This document shows positions 1 through 8,253 of a DNA stretch of 20,207 bases, one piece after another; position 1 is the stretch's first letter; each line of letters starts with the position of its first letter. A program made the position numbers and the translations under genes. Below the pieces are notes generated by a model. The model saw only the letters and a list, made by a program, of their open reading frames with translations. It did no database searches and was not told where the DNA came from. The stretch covers positions 1 to 20,207 of the forward strand of contig JAOZNS010000024.1 in NCBI GenBank assembly GCA_029933635.1. Reading direction: 5' to 3'. This DNA is from Candidatus Zixiibacteriota bacterium. Its GTDB lineage: Bacteria; Zixibacteria; MSB-5A5; SM1-73.

Positions 1-962
1 TGGTCAAAAGACTGCATGCCATACTGGATGGCTCCGCTCTCGATCAACTCGATGATCAAAGGTGTCTTCAGTGGGTCAATGATATATTCCCTAACCGATC
101 CCGTATTTATTAACACCTCCACCGCAGGCACCCTGCCGGGAGCATCACATCTGGGCAAAAGCCTCTGACAAACGATTCCCTTCAAGGTCGCAGACAAAAG
201 AAGTCTAATCTGTTGGTGCTGGTGAGGTGGAAAAAAGGAGATGATACGGTTTATGGTTTCCACCGCATCAAGGGTATGAAGCGTGCTCATTACCAGATGC
301 CCGGTATCGGCGGCAGTAAGAGCTATGGACATGGTCTCCAGATCCCTTATCTCTCCTATCAGGATAACATCTGGGTCCTGACGAAAGGCATGGCGTAAGG
401 CGGTGACGAAGGACTCCGTATCTCCCCCCACCTCTCTCTGAGCGATTATACTTTTCTTGTTGCGATGCATGTATTCGATGGGATCCTCAATGGTTAGGAT
501 GTTTTCTGAACGGGTAGAATTGATGTGATCTATCATAGCCGCCAGAGTGGTGGACTTCCCGCTTCCGGTCGTTCCGGTCAAGATGATCAATCCGCGCCGG
601 GCATCCGCCATCTTTTTCAAGACCGGCGGAAGATTCAGCTCCTCAAAGGAGGGGATTATGGTATTCACCGCTCTGATGGCAACTCCTACCGTGCCCCTTT
701 GCCTGTAAAAATTGATTCGAAACCGTCCCATCTTGGAGACGCTTAGAGCCAAATCCAATTCATTTTTTTGAAAAAATTTCTTTTTCTGTTCCTCGGTAAG
801 AATCTGTCCCATTATCTCTTCCATCTCCTGGAGCGTTATTGGTTCATCTGCGATGGATCGAAGAACCCCGTCAACTCGTAAAGTAGGCTGGAGTCCAATC
901 CGAAGATGTAGATCCGAAGCCTTGGTAGAAAGCATCTCCTCCAACATTTGCTTTAACTTCAT
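1..962 (-). CDS. PilT/PilU-family type IV pilus retraction ATPase (3' end outside window)
   Basis: Reading the reverse strand from an ATG at 962 gives 320 uninterrupted residues running off the left edge. The N-terminal part (about 1-100) has the PilT-type opening with the ASDLHLR motif. The ATPase core follows: Walker A GTTGSGKST at about residues 130-138, the Asp box IEDPIEY near 158-164, Walker B with the DPDVILIGEIRD stretch near 196-207, and the His box STLHT near 226-230. This matches hexameric secretion ATPases that power pilus retraction at the inner membrane. The paired arginines before Walker A and the retraction-type layout favour PilT/PilU over the assembly ATPase PilB, but I cannot separate PilT from PilU. 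A strong ribosome binding site (AGGAGGGG) lies 6 bases upstream of the start. The C-terminal end is missing only because the window ends. Confidence 0.93.
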   Translation of the reverse strand, partial: MKLKQMLEEMLSTKASDLHLRIGLQPTLRVDGVLRSIADEPITLQEMEEIMGQILTEEQKKKFFQKNELDLALSVSKMGRFRINFYRQRGTVGVAIRAVNTIIPSFEELNLPPVLKKMADARRGLIILTGTTGSGKSTTLAAMIDHINSTRSENILTIEDPIEYMHRNKKSIIAQREVGGDTESFVTALRHAFRQDPDVILIGEIRDLETMSIALTAADTGHLVMSTLHTLDAVETINRIISFFPPHQHQQIRLLLSATLKGIVCQRLLPRCDAPGRVPAVEVLINTGSVREYIIDPLKTPLIIELIESGAIQYGMQSFD

Positions 963-1212
963 TTTCACCCCTCCTTTTCTCACAATCGTTTTTTTGGTAA
1001 ATTCCCCGGAAAGAAAAAAACCATGACGTCGATCTTTCCTTTCGGTCGCTTTCTACCGATAACTTCGGCTACAATTGAGCCTTAATTAACCCTTTGAGCT
1101 AAATTTATCATTCTCCTCCAGACGGCTTTAAATCCTTAGAACTCTATCCAAATGGAACTTCCTTTTACTATTTCAAAAGGAAAGATTTTTCTTCTTTTTT
1201 TTAATAACATGC

Positions 1213-1704
1213 TTAAGCCGGCTCGATCAAAAACAGAGTCTGTCCAAATTCCACCGGCTTGCCATTCTCCACCAGAATCTTTGCCACCCTTCCCGCCACC
1301 TCCGACTCTATCTCGTTCATCAACTTCATAGCTTCAATGATGCAGACCACTTGCCCCACTGCTATCTGTTGATTTAGCTCCACATAGGGTTTGGCGTCCG
1401 GAGCGGGCGCACGATAGAAGGTTCCCACCATGGGAGATTTTATGGGAACCAGATGGTCGGTATCCTCCACCACCGTCTTTCCCAGCTCTGGGGTGGGCGC
1501 CTGGGAAGGAGCTTGTGTTGGTGCAACTGTTTCAGGCTTTGTTTCAACTGTTATGTTAGCAGTTGGATTCTCCGAGGCTGGAGCCTTTGACTCCCTGGGC
1601 TTTTTGGATATCCTGACCCTCTGTCCCCAACCTGATACCTCCAGTTCCCCGATGTCTGATTCCTCTACCAACTTTATTAGTTTTCTGATCTTCGACACCC
1701 ACAT
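1213..1704 (-). CDS. accB: Biotin carboxyl carrier protein of acetyl-CoA carboxylase
   Basis: The 163-residue protein has the usual AccB layout: a short N-terminal helical segment (1-35), a Pro/Ala/Thr-rich mobile linker (about 36-80), and a C-terminal biotinyl domain (about 85-163). The biotinylation motif EAMKLMNE places the biotin-accepting lysine at residue 127, and the thumb-type sequence FYRAPAPDAKPYVE precedes it. It carries CO2 between biotin carboxylase and carboxyltransferase in fatty-acid synthesis. The start is supported by AAAGGAGGGG just upstream. It lies downstream of an M24 peptidase gene on the same strand with a 134-base gap. In many bacteria the order is peptidase, efp, accB, accC. 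Here efp is not between them and accC does not follow, so the biotin carboxylase must be elsewhere. Confidence 0.95.
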   Translation of the reverse strand: MWVSKIRKLIKLVEESDIGELEVSGWGQRVRISKKPRESKAPASENPTANITVETKPETVAPTQAPSQAPTPELGKTVVEDTDHLVPIKSPMVGTFYRAPAPDAKPYVELNQQIAVGQVVCIIEAMKLMNEIESEVAGRVAKILVENGKPVEFGQTLFLIEPA

Positions 1705-1838
1705 AACTGTCCCCTCCTTTTTGAGGGTTTAAGCCATGGGTTTAAAAATAATATCTCGAAACTTTTGCCTAGTTTAAATCATCGATCCTGAGTTACGTCT
1801 TTTCAATCTTGAAGGGGGTTTTATTCTTTATCTCAAGG

Positions 1839-2909
1839 CTATAGTTCAATTAAATTTTTCTCAGCTCGGGTTAAAACTTCACTTCCTGTAGGGGTGATCA
1901 AGACATCATCCTCAATCCGAACCCCACCCCAGTTGGGGATGTAAACTCCGGGCTCGATGGTCATCACCATTCCGGCTTCCAAGATCTGTTGATTGGTTGG
2001 ATTTACTGCTGGATTATCATGGACCAAAAGCCCGATGCCATGCCCCAAGCCATGTCCAAAATATCTTTCATACCCTGCCTTTTTGATCACCCTTCGAGCC
2101 ACCCTGTCCAGATCACACGCTTTCATCTTTGGCTTGGCTGCTTTGATGGCGTGTATCTGCGCCTTTAAAACTAAATTATACACCTGTTTTTGTTTTTTGT
2201 TTGCCTTTCCTACCGCCACGGTTCGGGTCAAATCTGCGGTATAGCCATCAACCACCGCACCAAAATCTAGGGTGACCAGATCGTTTTTTTCGATCTTCTT
2301 GTTGGAGGCTACCCCGTGGGGCAGTGCCGATCTTTTACCCGAAGCCACAATAGTCTCGTAGTAAGGAGTTGAAGACCCATAGCGTTTTAAGCGATACTCG
2401 ATCTCCGCGGAGAGATCCAACTCGCTGGTGCCTGGTCTAATAAAATCCAAAATCTCTGAAAAAACCCGATCAGTTATTCGCACAGCTTGCCTTATCTTTT
2501 TGATTTCCCTTTTATCTTTTTTCATGGTGAAAAACTCTATCATCTTCTCCGTAGGAACCAGAAGACAATCCGGAAGAAGACTTTTTAAGGTCTGATAGGT
2601 CTTATAACTTAAGTGCTCTGCCTCGAAGCCCAGCCTGATTCTTTTGCCCGCTAGTAAACTTATACTCGGAAGGCTGGAGAAAAGGTCACGCTTTACAATC
2701 TTTATCTCCAGATCCTTCACCTGTTCCTTTGCTTGCTGTTGATAACGAAAGTCGGTGAGGAAGAGGGCATTTTGGGGGGAGATTAAAATCATTCCATTGG
2801 TTCCGCTGTATCCTGAAAGATATCTGACGTTGGGAAGAAAGGTGATCAACAAAAGGTCCAAATTCTCTTTTGCCAGAATCCTCTGCAACCTTTTGATTCG
2901 ATTCTTCAT
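1839..2909 (-). CDS. M24-family Xaa-Pro aminopeptidase
   Basis: The 356-residue protein has the creatinase-type N-terminal domain (about 1-130) followed by the pita-bread metallopeptidase domain. All five predicted dimetal ligands are visible: Asp215 and Asp226 in the DFGAVVDGYTADLTRT motif, His290 in GHGLGHGIG, Glu319 in IEPGVY, and Glu333 in GVRIEDD. It should release N-terminal residues preceding proline in the cytoplasm. Length and motifs are typical of bacterial PepP/PepQ-like enzymes (about 350-360 residues). The ribosome binding site is weak, and the ATG at 2909 is chosen because the sequence after it (MKNRIKRLQRILAKENLD) is a typical family start. It ends with TAG at a normal family C-terminus, which shows TAG is used as a stop in this genome. 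Confidence 0.93.
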   Translation of the reverse strand: MKNRIKRLQRILAKENLDLLLITFLPNVRYLSGYSGTNGMILISPQNALFLTDFRYQQQAKEQVKDLEIKIVKRDLFSSLPSISLLAGKRIRLGFEAEHLSYKTYQTLKSLLPDCLLVPTEKMIEFFTMKKDKREIKKIRQAVRITDRVFSEILDFIRPGTSELDLSAEIEYRLKRYGSSTPYYETIVASGKRSALPHGVASNKKIEKNDLVTLDFGAVVDGYTADLTRTVAVGKANKKQKQVYNLVLKAQIHAIKAAKPKMKACDLDRVARRVIKKAGYERYFGHGLGHGIGLLVHDNPAVNPTNQQILEAGMVMTIEPGVYIPNWGGVRIEDDVLITPTGSEVLTRAEKNLIEL

Positions 2910-2987
2910 GATAAAACTCTGATTAGATTCTATCCGTCCTGCAGTTTAATTCTTACGCCTCTTCTTACAGACAGGCACCTTTCCAAT

Positions 2988-3527
2988 TCAGGAAATCTTC
3001 TCCTTTATCTGATCATCTATTGGATTTCTCTGCTGTATTCTTTCATAGATTTCCAATGCCATCGAAATATGTCCCTGCTTTGCATACACCTCTGCCAGGC
3101 TTTTAGTCTCAAAGAAGTTCTTTTTTTTAGGACCCTCCATTACAGAAGGTGTCGACTTGGTTTGACAAGCTAAATTCTGGGGAGCATCCTCTTCCACCTG
3201 TGGTGATTCCAAAAAGATTCCTCACTTCTTCCCCCAAGATTTTCAATCAAGAAAGACGATAACATCTTAGCCTCTTCGTGTCAAGCAAAAATTTCTGTGT
3301 ACTTTTTCCTACCCATCTCTTCCTTATTAACCTTTGATCCAGCTTTTTTTTCAAAGACTTCTCTATCTGTCCACTTTTTCTTTATTGTCCTCTTCTTTAA
3401 GTAAATAAAGATCAGTAATGTCCCCGCCCCGATGTTCTATCAGGGGAGAGAGAACGACCCGATTTGTGAAAAGTCGTTCTGCCCGATTGGTTCCCCCCAA
3501 GACAAGCCACACAGAGGTAGGAAAGGT
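2988..3527 (-). pseudogene. Decayed gene with a C-terminal TPR-like segment
   Basis: A 74-residue open frame (2988-3212, possible TTG start) ends in a tetratricopeptide-like helix pair (KSLAEVYAKQGHISMALEIYERIQQRNP). Upstream the protein-like reading continues in other frames. A segment starting with ATG at 3265 (MLSSFLIENLGGRSEESF) joins the TPR frame if one base is restored in the T run at 3211-3215. The same frame extends further upstream through an in-frame TGA at 3281-3283 to a segment rich in Lys and Glu. Beyond another frame change near 3370 lies a segment at about 3363-3527 containing VWLVLGGTNRAERLF and GGDITDLYLLKEED. I do not recognise the family of the N-terminal part. The reading as one broken gene rests on protein-like composition and colinearity. 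An alternative is that only the short TPR protein is real, with a GAGGA ribosome binding site before the TTG. Confidence 0.45.
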
Positions 3528-3530
3528 TCA

Positions 3531-3690
3531 CCCTTAAGGAGCGATGGAACGTAGAGCCGTAGCTCCCTCTTTTCTGATGACCTCCTTGCACCCAGCCTGT
3601 TAAGTTTACTCTTTTACAGAATTTTTCACCGAATCGTTTGTTAAATTCTCTGAGTTGAAGAAAATAAATATTTTTTGATGGTAAAAGATT
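3531..3690. other. Non-coding or unrecognisable stretch between two decayed genes
   Basis: No open frame with protein-like character is clear here. One minus-strand frame (roughly 3505-3610) reads as KRELRLYVPSLLKGEPF and might be the N-terminal end of the decayed gene to its left, but I cannot confirm this. The part next to 3690 is AT-rich and has no convincing terminator. Confidence 0.3.
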
Positions 3691-4840
3691 TTAATCTACT
3701 GCCAATACCTTGCAATCTACAAGGTGGGGTGAATTGAACGTGGTCATCTGACCTTCCTTCTTCCCCGGTGCGGGGAACAATCTGGCAAAAAGGGGTTTAT
3801 CCAAGGTGATGGCTAAGACTGCCATATCGATTAGTATTGCTTCGATCCTCTCAATTGGTATATCTCCGGGAAGAGGAATCCCATCCAATCCACAACCACA
3901 CACAGCAGAGTATAACAAAAGTTTATCCAGATTGAAGTCCCCCTCGCCAGCCCTTTGCGCCAGCCCAAAATCCTCGCACACCATAAACATAAGACCCGAA
4001 TAGCCGCACGTTTTTATTGATAAATTCTTCAATACTGAGATGATCGAAGCAGAGATGGCAAGCGTGCCTGGATGCCCAAATTTACCAAACCCAAGCTTTT
4101 CGTAAGCGAAGGTGATGCTTTCGTCTTCTTTAAGTAAAGGAGCTAAAAGGATGCATCAATTCCCCTGAACCTTACCTTAAACTCAACTGAAATCTGTTAA
4201 GCAAGCTCTTGGACTTTGGTCAACTCCTTTTCCAATATCGATTTTAGATTCTGTTTTGCCTCCAGAAGATTTCCCGATTTGCAAAACGCCCTCATCGCCA
4301 GGTCGCAACACTCCGGACCGATGCTAAATGATGTTTCGCCCTCGTGGTAGCCAGTGGGAAAAAATGGTATCCCTGGCTTGCAGTTGGACTAGGCACAGAA
4401 TCTGAAATTCCCCACTCCATCTTCTGTCTGTTCAGAAATCCGTTTTATTACCTTTGCTGAGGCTTTTGCATTATAGAAATCTATCCCTCTTTTAGAGTCA
4501 CCGATTTTCCTTGAACAGGAAATGATCGAAGTGTTTTTCACAACTTCCGAGCAGGCTTCAATATGTGCAGGGGTGCTGGCATATCCTATATTGAAAAAAC
4601 TAACATTCACATTCTTACAGATTTGTTCGATTTTCTGAACTTGATCCACTATCTTTGAGGTGGAGGAAGCTTGGAGATATTCCTCCCAAGAATTTGTGGT
4701 AATTCTGGTGGTTTGGACCTCAAGACCGTCTTTTCAAAGAAGGTTTTGGCTTTCTGATTAAATTCAGCCACCTTTCTGATCATATCGAATTCGGGTGGTG
4801 ATTTGAAAGATATGCCGGTAGTTATTGTTCTGATCTTCAT
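3691..4840 (-). pseudogene. DUF711 (UPF0210) family protein, multiply disrupted
   Basis: Three reading-frame pieces line up in order with the DUF711 family (PF05167). The N-terminus is MKIRTITTGISF (from 4840), the middle is IISCSRKIGDSKRGIDF to EDGVGNFRFCA, then GIPFFPTGYHEGETSFSIG, and the C-terminus is CGYSGLMFMVCEDFGLAQRA to LLLYSAVCGCGLDGIPLPGD to LDKPLFARLFPAPGKKEGQMT (ending at 3691). Lesions seen: a one-base deletion near 4730, probably in a G run, after KTFFEKT; an in-frame TAG at 4389-4391; an in-frame TAA near 4200 (ELA-stop-QISVEF); and a frameshift near 4150 before LAPLLKEDESITFAYEKLGFGKFGHPGTLA. The biochemical role of this family is poorly defined, and none is assigned. Two nonsense codons plus two frameshifts make sequencing error an unlikely full explanation. 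Confidence 0.85.
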
Positions 4841-5017
4841 GGGGCTTCTGTTAATAAGTTGAAGAAAGTTTTTATATCATGTTGGACCAACCGTGGATAT
4901 ATGTAATCGTGTCTGAAGGAATGTTCAAGTGGCAGATAAACTTATACACATGCGAATCATTTGGGCGAAACCTTGGCTAATTTACGAGGAGCGAAGGTCC
5001 TTGTAGACCGGAATAAT

Positions 5018-5767
5018 CTACAAACATTCAATTGCCCTATTGATTGATTTTTCCCCTTCTACTATTTGAAATACTCCTTTATATCTGGATATTTTTCGCA
5101 CATTTTGGAAGCCTGCGTCCCTGACTTCATTGATGAGCCCATACTTCAACATATCTCTTCTGGTAGGGGTCTCAAAATTAAAAGGCAACCAATAGAAAAG
5201 CCACAAGGCTGTAAATAATCGAACCAAAATGTTTTTGGGATTATCTATCTCCAAAATTATCAACTTCCCTTTTTCTTTAAGAATCCTTCTCGCTTCGGTT
5301 AAGGTTTTGAACCGGACATCTCTGGGCATCTCATGAAGGGCGTAGGCAATAAACACTTTGTCAAAATATCTATCCCCAAAGCCGGTGCAGGTCACGTCTC
5401 CTTCCATAAATCTAATGTTGCTTAGGCGACATTTTCTTTTAGCCACCTTTATCTGTCCGCAAGAAAGATCCATTCCTATTATTTCGCACCCCTTTCTTGC
5501 TTTTCTGGCAATGGCAAAAGTAGCACCCCCTGTGCCACAACACATATCCAGAATCTTCTCCTCTGGAGAGAGATTAACTTGCGCTATCAGCTCTTCTCTG
5601 CACCTTGTCTCCCCACCGAGGGGAAGAAAACACCACCTCATCAGAAGATCATAATAACGACTTTGAATATGGTCATAAAACCATTTGTATGACTCTCTAT
5701 CCATCTTCATCCCATTTTTCATTAAGTTTAAATTTAGAATTCTCTGTTGGTTCCTCGATAATGTCAT
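5018..5767 (-). CDS. Class I SAM-dependent methyltransferase (UbiE/MenG-like fold)
   Basis: The 249-residue protein carries the SAM-binding glycine loop LDMCCGTGGATFAIA (about residues 73-87), motif II with an acidic residue (IIGMDLS), the GDVTCTGFGDRYFDKV segment, and the post-motif ALHEMP/RILKEKGKLIILEID seen in UbiE/COQ5-type enzymes. The later part has two hydrophobic stretches (LFTALWLFYWLPF) that could touch the membrane, which would suit a quinone or lipid substrate, but the substrate is not determined by sequence. The start is uncertain: no good ribosome binding site precedes the ATG at 5767, and ATGs further in could be used. It stands alone between the DUF711 pseudogene and the aldo-keto reductase, with 140 bases separating it from the latter. 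Confidence 0.8.
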   Translation of the reverse strand: MTLSRNQQRILNLNLMKNGMKMDRESYKWFYDHIQSRYYDLLMRWCFLPLGGETRCREELIAQVNLSPEEKILDMCCGTGGATFAIARKARKGCEIIGMDLSCGQIKVAKRKCRLSNIRFMEGDVTCTGFGDRYFDKVFIAYALHEMPRDVRFKTLTEARRILKEKGKLIILEIDNPKNILVRLFTALWLFYWLPFNFETPTRRDMLKYGLINEVRDAGFQNVRKISRYKGVFQIVEGEKSINRAIECL

Positions 5768-5907
5768 GATACTTTATACGAACCCCTCACCTTTTGCATC
5801 GTTCAGTCGATTTCCTCCAATATTTCTTCTTGCCATTTGTAAATGTTTAACTCGAATTTAGCTGAACATACAGGGAATTCAAAGAAAGGAATTTGGACAA
5901 ATGTAAT

Positions 5908-6753
5908 CTACTGAACGGAGGAAGGATTCCAGCTGGTGTGTAAATTCTCATTAAAGGAGTCCAAAACCTTCATATCCCCAGGCAAAATTTCAAAATCGAA
6001 AACGTCTGCGTTTTGGTAAATCCTCTCCTTTTTCGAAGACTTTGGTATCACCACCAAACCTTTCTGCAATGACCAGCGAATAAGAATTTGTGCTGGGCTT
6101 TTGGAATATTTTGAAGCTATGGTTTTTAATCTTGGATCGTTCAACTTGTGACCTTTGGTGAGAGGGCTATATGCTTCAAGTTGAATGCCATATGAGTTAC
6201 AGAACTTCAGAAGATCCTTTTGATAAAGATATGGGCTGAATTCAACCTGATTAACCGCAGGAACGGTGGATGAATTTTTGAGAAGCTCCTCCAGATGCCA
6301 GATCATGTAATTGCTGACCCCAATAGCTCGACACCTCCCGTCTTCAAGAAGTTTCTCCAAGGCTTTCCATGATTCCTTTCTCAGACCTTCCACCGGCCAG
6401 TGAATCAGATATAGATCGATGTAGGAAAGTCCCAGCTTTTTTTGACTTTCCTCAAAGGCAGCTAAGGCTTTGTGGTAGCCATGATCTGAGTTCCATAACT
6501 TTGTGGTTATGAAGATCTCCTCGCGAGGAATTCCACTTTTTTTGATGGCCATGCCAACATCCTCCTCATTGTCATACATTGCGGCTGTGTCGATAAGTCT
6601 GTAGCCAGCCTCTAAGGCAAAAAGAACCGCCTCCTGTGTCTGTTTACCTCTTTGAGTCTGATATACGCCCAATCCAAAAATGGGCATCTTGACCCCATTG
6701 TTAAGCTGCACCTTTGTATCAATTTTTATTTTCTTCATACTCTCAGGTTCCAT
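5908..6753 (-). CDS. Aldo-keto reductase
   Basis: The 281-residue protein is a full-length aldo/keto reductase (TIM barrel). The catalytic tetrad is visible: Asp55 and Tyr60 in DTAAMYDNE, Lys85 in TTKLWNSDHG, and His118 in LIHWP. The cofactor end has the VIPKSSKKERI motif for the NADPH phosphate. The family reduces aldehydes and 2-keto compounds such as methylglyoxal; the exact substrate cannot be told. The start at 6753 is supported by AGGAG 8 bases upstream, although a second ATG follows at codon 6. Its upstream region contains the long inverted repeat at 6805-6876, which may influence its expression. It may have been kept beside the stress genes to remove reactive carbonyls, but that is inference. 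Confidence 0.92.
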   Translation of the reverse strand: MEPESMKKIKIDTKVQLNNGVKMPIFGLGVYQTQRGKQTQEAVLFALEAGYRLIDTAAMYDNEEDVGMAIKKSGIPREEIFITTKLWNSDHGYHKALAAFEESQKKLGLSYIDLYLIHWPVEGLRKESWKALEKLLEDGRCRAIGVSNYMIWHLEELLKNSSTVPAVNQVEFSPYLYQKDLLKFCNSYGIQLEAYSPLTKGHKLNDPRLKTIASKYSKSPAQILIRWSLQKGLVVIPKSSKKERIYQNADVFDFEILPGDMKVLDSFNENLHTSWNPSSVQ

Positions 6754-6804
6754 TATTTTGACTCCTGCTGTGGCGATGTTGAATAGTCGATTCTAATAGT
6801 AAAG

Positions 6805-6876
6805 CTTAAGTTACGGCTTAATCAACATTTATCCCAGAAACAAATTTAAGGAAATGTTGATGATCCGTAACCTAAG
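6805..6876. repeat. 72-nt imperfect inverted repeat upstream of the aldo-keto reductase
   Basis: The left arm (6805-6830) and right arm (6852-6876) pair as 4 bp (CTTA/TAAG), one mismatch, 7 bp (GTTACGG/CCGTAAC), a small internal loop (CTTA against GAT), and 10 bp (ATCAACATTT/AAATGTTGAT), leaving a 21-base loop. There is no T run after it on either strand, so it is not an ordinary intrinsic terminator. No second copy is visible in the window. It could be a leader structure, a protein-binding site or a small non-autonomous element. Confidence 0.75.
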
Positions 6877-7030
6877 AAGTTAAAAAAATCATCTCCTAAG
6901 TATCAGCACAACTCCGTTAAAATGGAAGGCACAATAAACTTTATCTCTTCGTCCGAGAGCCGATATCATTGGAACCCATAAAATAACTTTTGACCTATCT
7001 TCTAAACCAGCGTTAAAACTTATATGTCTT

Positions 7031-7606
7031 TTACCAGTTCTCACATAAGATCTCATAATATGCTTGTGGATGATCACAGGCAGGGCATTTATCTGGTGGC
7101 TCAGTTCCCTCGTGGATATAACCGCAGTTACGGCATTTCCATCTTACCACCTTCTCGCGCTTGAAGACTTTCCCCTTCTTGATATTGTCCATCAAAGCCA
7201 GATATCTTTTCTCATGTTGTTTCTCTGCCACTGCTATGGATCTCAGAACTATAGCTATCTCTTCAAAGCCCTCTTCGTCCGCTATGCGGGCAAACTCCGG
7301 ATACATGGAGGTATGCTCATAGTTTTCTCCAGCGGCCGCAGCCTTCAGGTTGTCTTTGGTATCTCCGATCACACCAGCAGGAAACGAGGTGGATACATCT
7401 GCCTCACCACCTTCCAGAAATTTAAATATTCTTTCAGCATGTTCCTTTTCATTATCCGCCGTCTCCTGAAAGACGGCAGCTATCTGTTCATACCCTTGTT
7501 TTTTTGCCTTTGAGGCGAAGAAAGTATATCGATTCCTTGCTTGCGATTCTCCAGCAAAAGCGGTGAGAAGATTTTTTTCCGTCCTGGTTCCCTTTATGTT
7601 TTTCAT
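7031..7606 (-). CDS. rbr: Rubrerythrin
   Basis: A classical 191-residue rubrerythrin. The N-terminal ferritin-like four-helix domain holds the diiron ligands (Glu20 in GESQARNRY, Glu53 and His56 in DNEKEHAE, Glu94 and Glu97 region, Glu128 and His131 in AEKQHEKR). The C-terminal rubredoxin-like domain has Cys158, Cys161, Cys174 and Cys177 (CRNCGY and CPACDH). It reduces hydrogen peroxide to water in the cytoplasm, with electrons usually delivered by rubredoxin. The ribosome binding site AGGAGG is well placed before the ATG. A short palindrome lies about 23 bases upstream of the start and may be a regulator site. It is the downstream end of the defence island. A 62-codon open frame overlapping its 3' end (6889-7077) looks like chance. 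Confidence 0.97.
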   Translation of the reverse strand: MKNIKGTRTEKNLLTAFAGESQARNRYTFFASKAKKQGYEQIAAVFQETADNEKEHAERIFKFLEGGEADVSTSFPAGVIGDTKDNLKAAAAGENYEHTSMYPEFARIADEEGFEEIAIVLRSIAVAEKQHEKRYLALMDNIKKGKVFKREKVVRWKCRNCGYIHEGTEPPDKCPACDHPQAYYEILCENW

Positions 7607-7628
7607 TTTTAACCTCCTTTTTTACAAT

Positions 7629-7641
7629 ATCATAATATGAT
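7629..7641 (-). promoter_or_regulatory. Possible promoter/operator of the rubrerythrin gene
   Basis: The sequence ATCAT-AAT-ATGAT is an inverted repeat overlapping a TATGAT hexamer (5 of 6 to the -10 consensus on the minus strand). A TTTTTA hexamer 17 bases further upstream is a weak -35. A PerR- or Fur-type repressor binding here is plausible given perR in the same region, but the site does not closely match the Bacillus PerR box. Confidence 0.3.
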
Positions 7642-7700
7642 GGTCCTGGCATAAAAATTACCGCAAAGTTAAAAACTCTCCAGGGTAAATTGTGTCCGCC

Positions 7701-8228
7701 TCAGTGTTCCATTATTCCCGGCGTATCTAAGCTAAACCAATAGAACTGTCCGGTTAGAGCCTGTTTTTCCGCGGTCAGGATGTTATAGTGACGATCCTCC
7801 TGCTCTGCCAGCATCAAAAACATCCTTTTGGCCTCTGGATCTTTAGCCTCCTCTGAACTTTTGATATAAAACTGATATGCCTCTTTTTCCGCTTTGATTC
7901 CAAGGTCCAAAGCTTCGAAGGCGGTGGTGTTGTCCCTTACTCCCACCTTAATCCTTCTCACCTTGGTTGGATCAAAAGGGAAGTCTTCTCCGTCAGTTAG
8001 TTTCTTATCGTAATTCTCCAGAAGTTCACGATGTCTTCTTTCGTCAGAAGCCAGCAACCTAAATTTCTCTTTTCCGCTTTGGTTGGTTATGACCTCGGAA
8101 AGCCTGGTGTAAAAATCAAGGGCAGACTCCTCATTGTAAATTGCAATGGATAAGGCTTCTTCAGCGGCTATTTGCGATGTGACTTTACCTTCAGCCTCTT
8201 TAAACACCTTATTTTTTTCTTCTTTCAT
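7701..8228 (-). CDS. Ferritin-like (rubrerythrin superfamily, COG1633-type) diiron protein
   Basis: A 175-residue all-helical protein with no rubredoxin domain. Two repeats of the Glu...Glu-x-x-His pattern are seen: AIYNEESALDFY with SDERRHRELLE, and GIKAEKEAYQFY with EQEDRHYNIL, consistent with a four-helix diiron site of the rubrerythrin/erythrin type. The tail (QFYWFSLDTPGIMEH) is a hydrophobic and acidic ending often seen in these proteins. The ATG at 8228 is preferred over an in-frame start at 8282 because AGGAG lies 7 bases before it and it avoids overlap with the upstream gene; the gap is then 25 bases. Likely function is peroxide reduction or iron handling. It pairs with the paralogue just upstream. 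Confidence 0.85.
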   Translation of the reverse strand: MKEEKNKVFKEAEGKVTSQIAAEEALSIAIYNEESALDFYTRLSEVITNQSGKEKFRLLASDERRHRELLENYDKKLTDGEDFPFDPTKVRRIKVGVRDNTTAFEALDLGIKAEKEAYQFYIKSSEEAKDPEAKRMFLMLAEQEDRHYNILTAEKQALTGQFYWFSLDTPGIMEH

Positions 8229-8253
8229 GATGCTGCTCCTGAGATAACTTCGA

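Noticed and set aside
1159..1182. 8-bp inverted repeat (TTCCTTTT/AAAAGGAA) followed by T-rich sequence on the plus strand
   Set aside because: The T run is on the wrong strand for accB, and no plus-strand gene ends here. The stem is only A/T-rich, so terminator function is unsupported.
3451..3480. 8-bp hairpin AGAACGAC/GTCGTTCT that looked like a structured RNA
   Set aside because: It falls inside a protein-like segment of the decayed gene, and no known RNA family motif was recognised around it.
3574..3590. CTGATGA sequence resembling a hammerhead ribozyme core
   Set aside because: The required GAAA and third stem are not present downstream.
6889..7077. 62-codon minus-strand open frame overlapping the end of rubrerythrin
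   Set aside because: No recognisable protein features, overlaps a certain gene, and no ribosome binding site of note.
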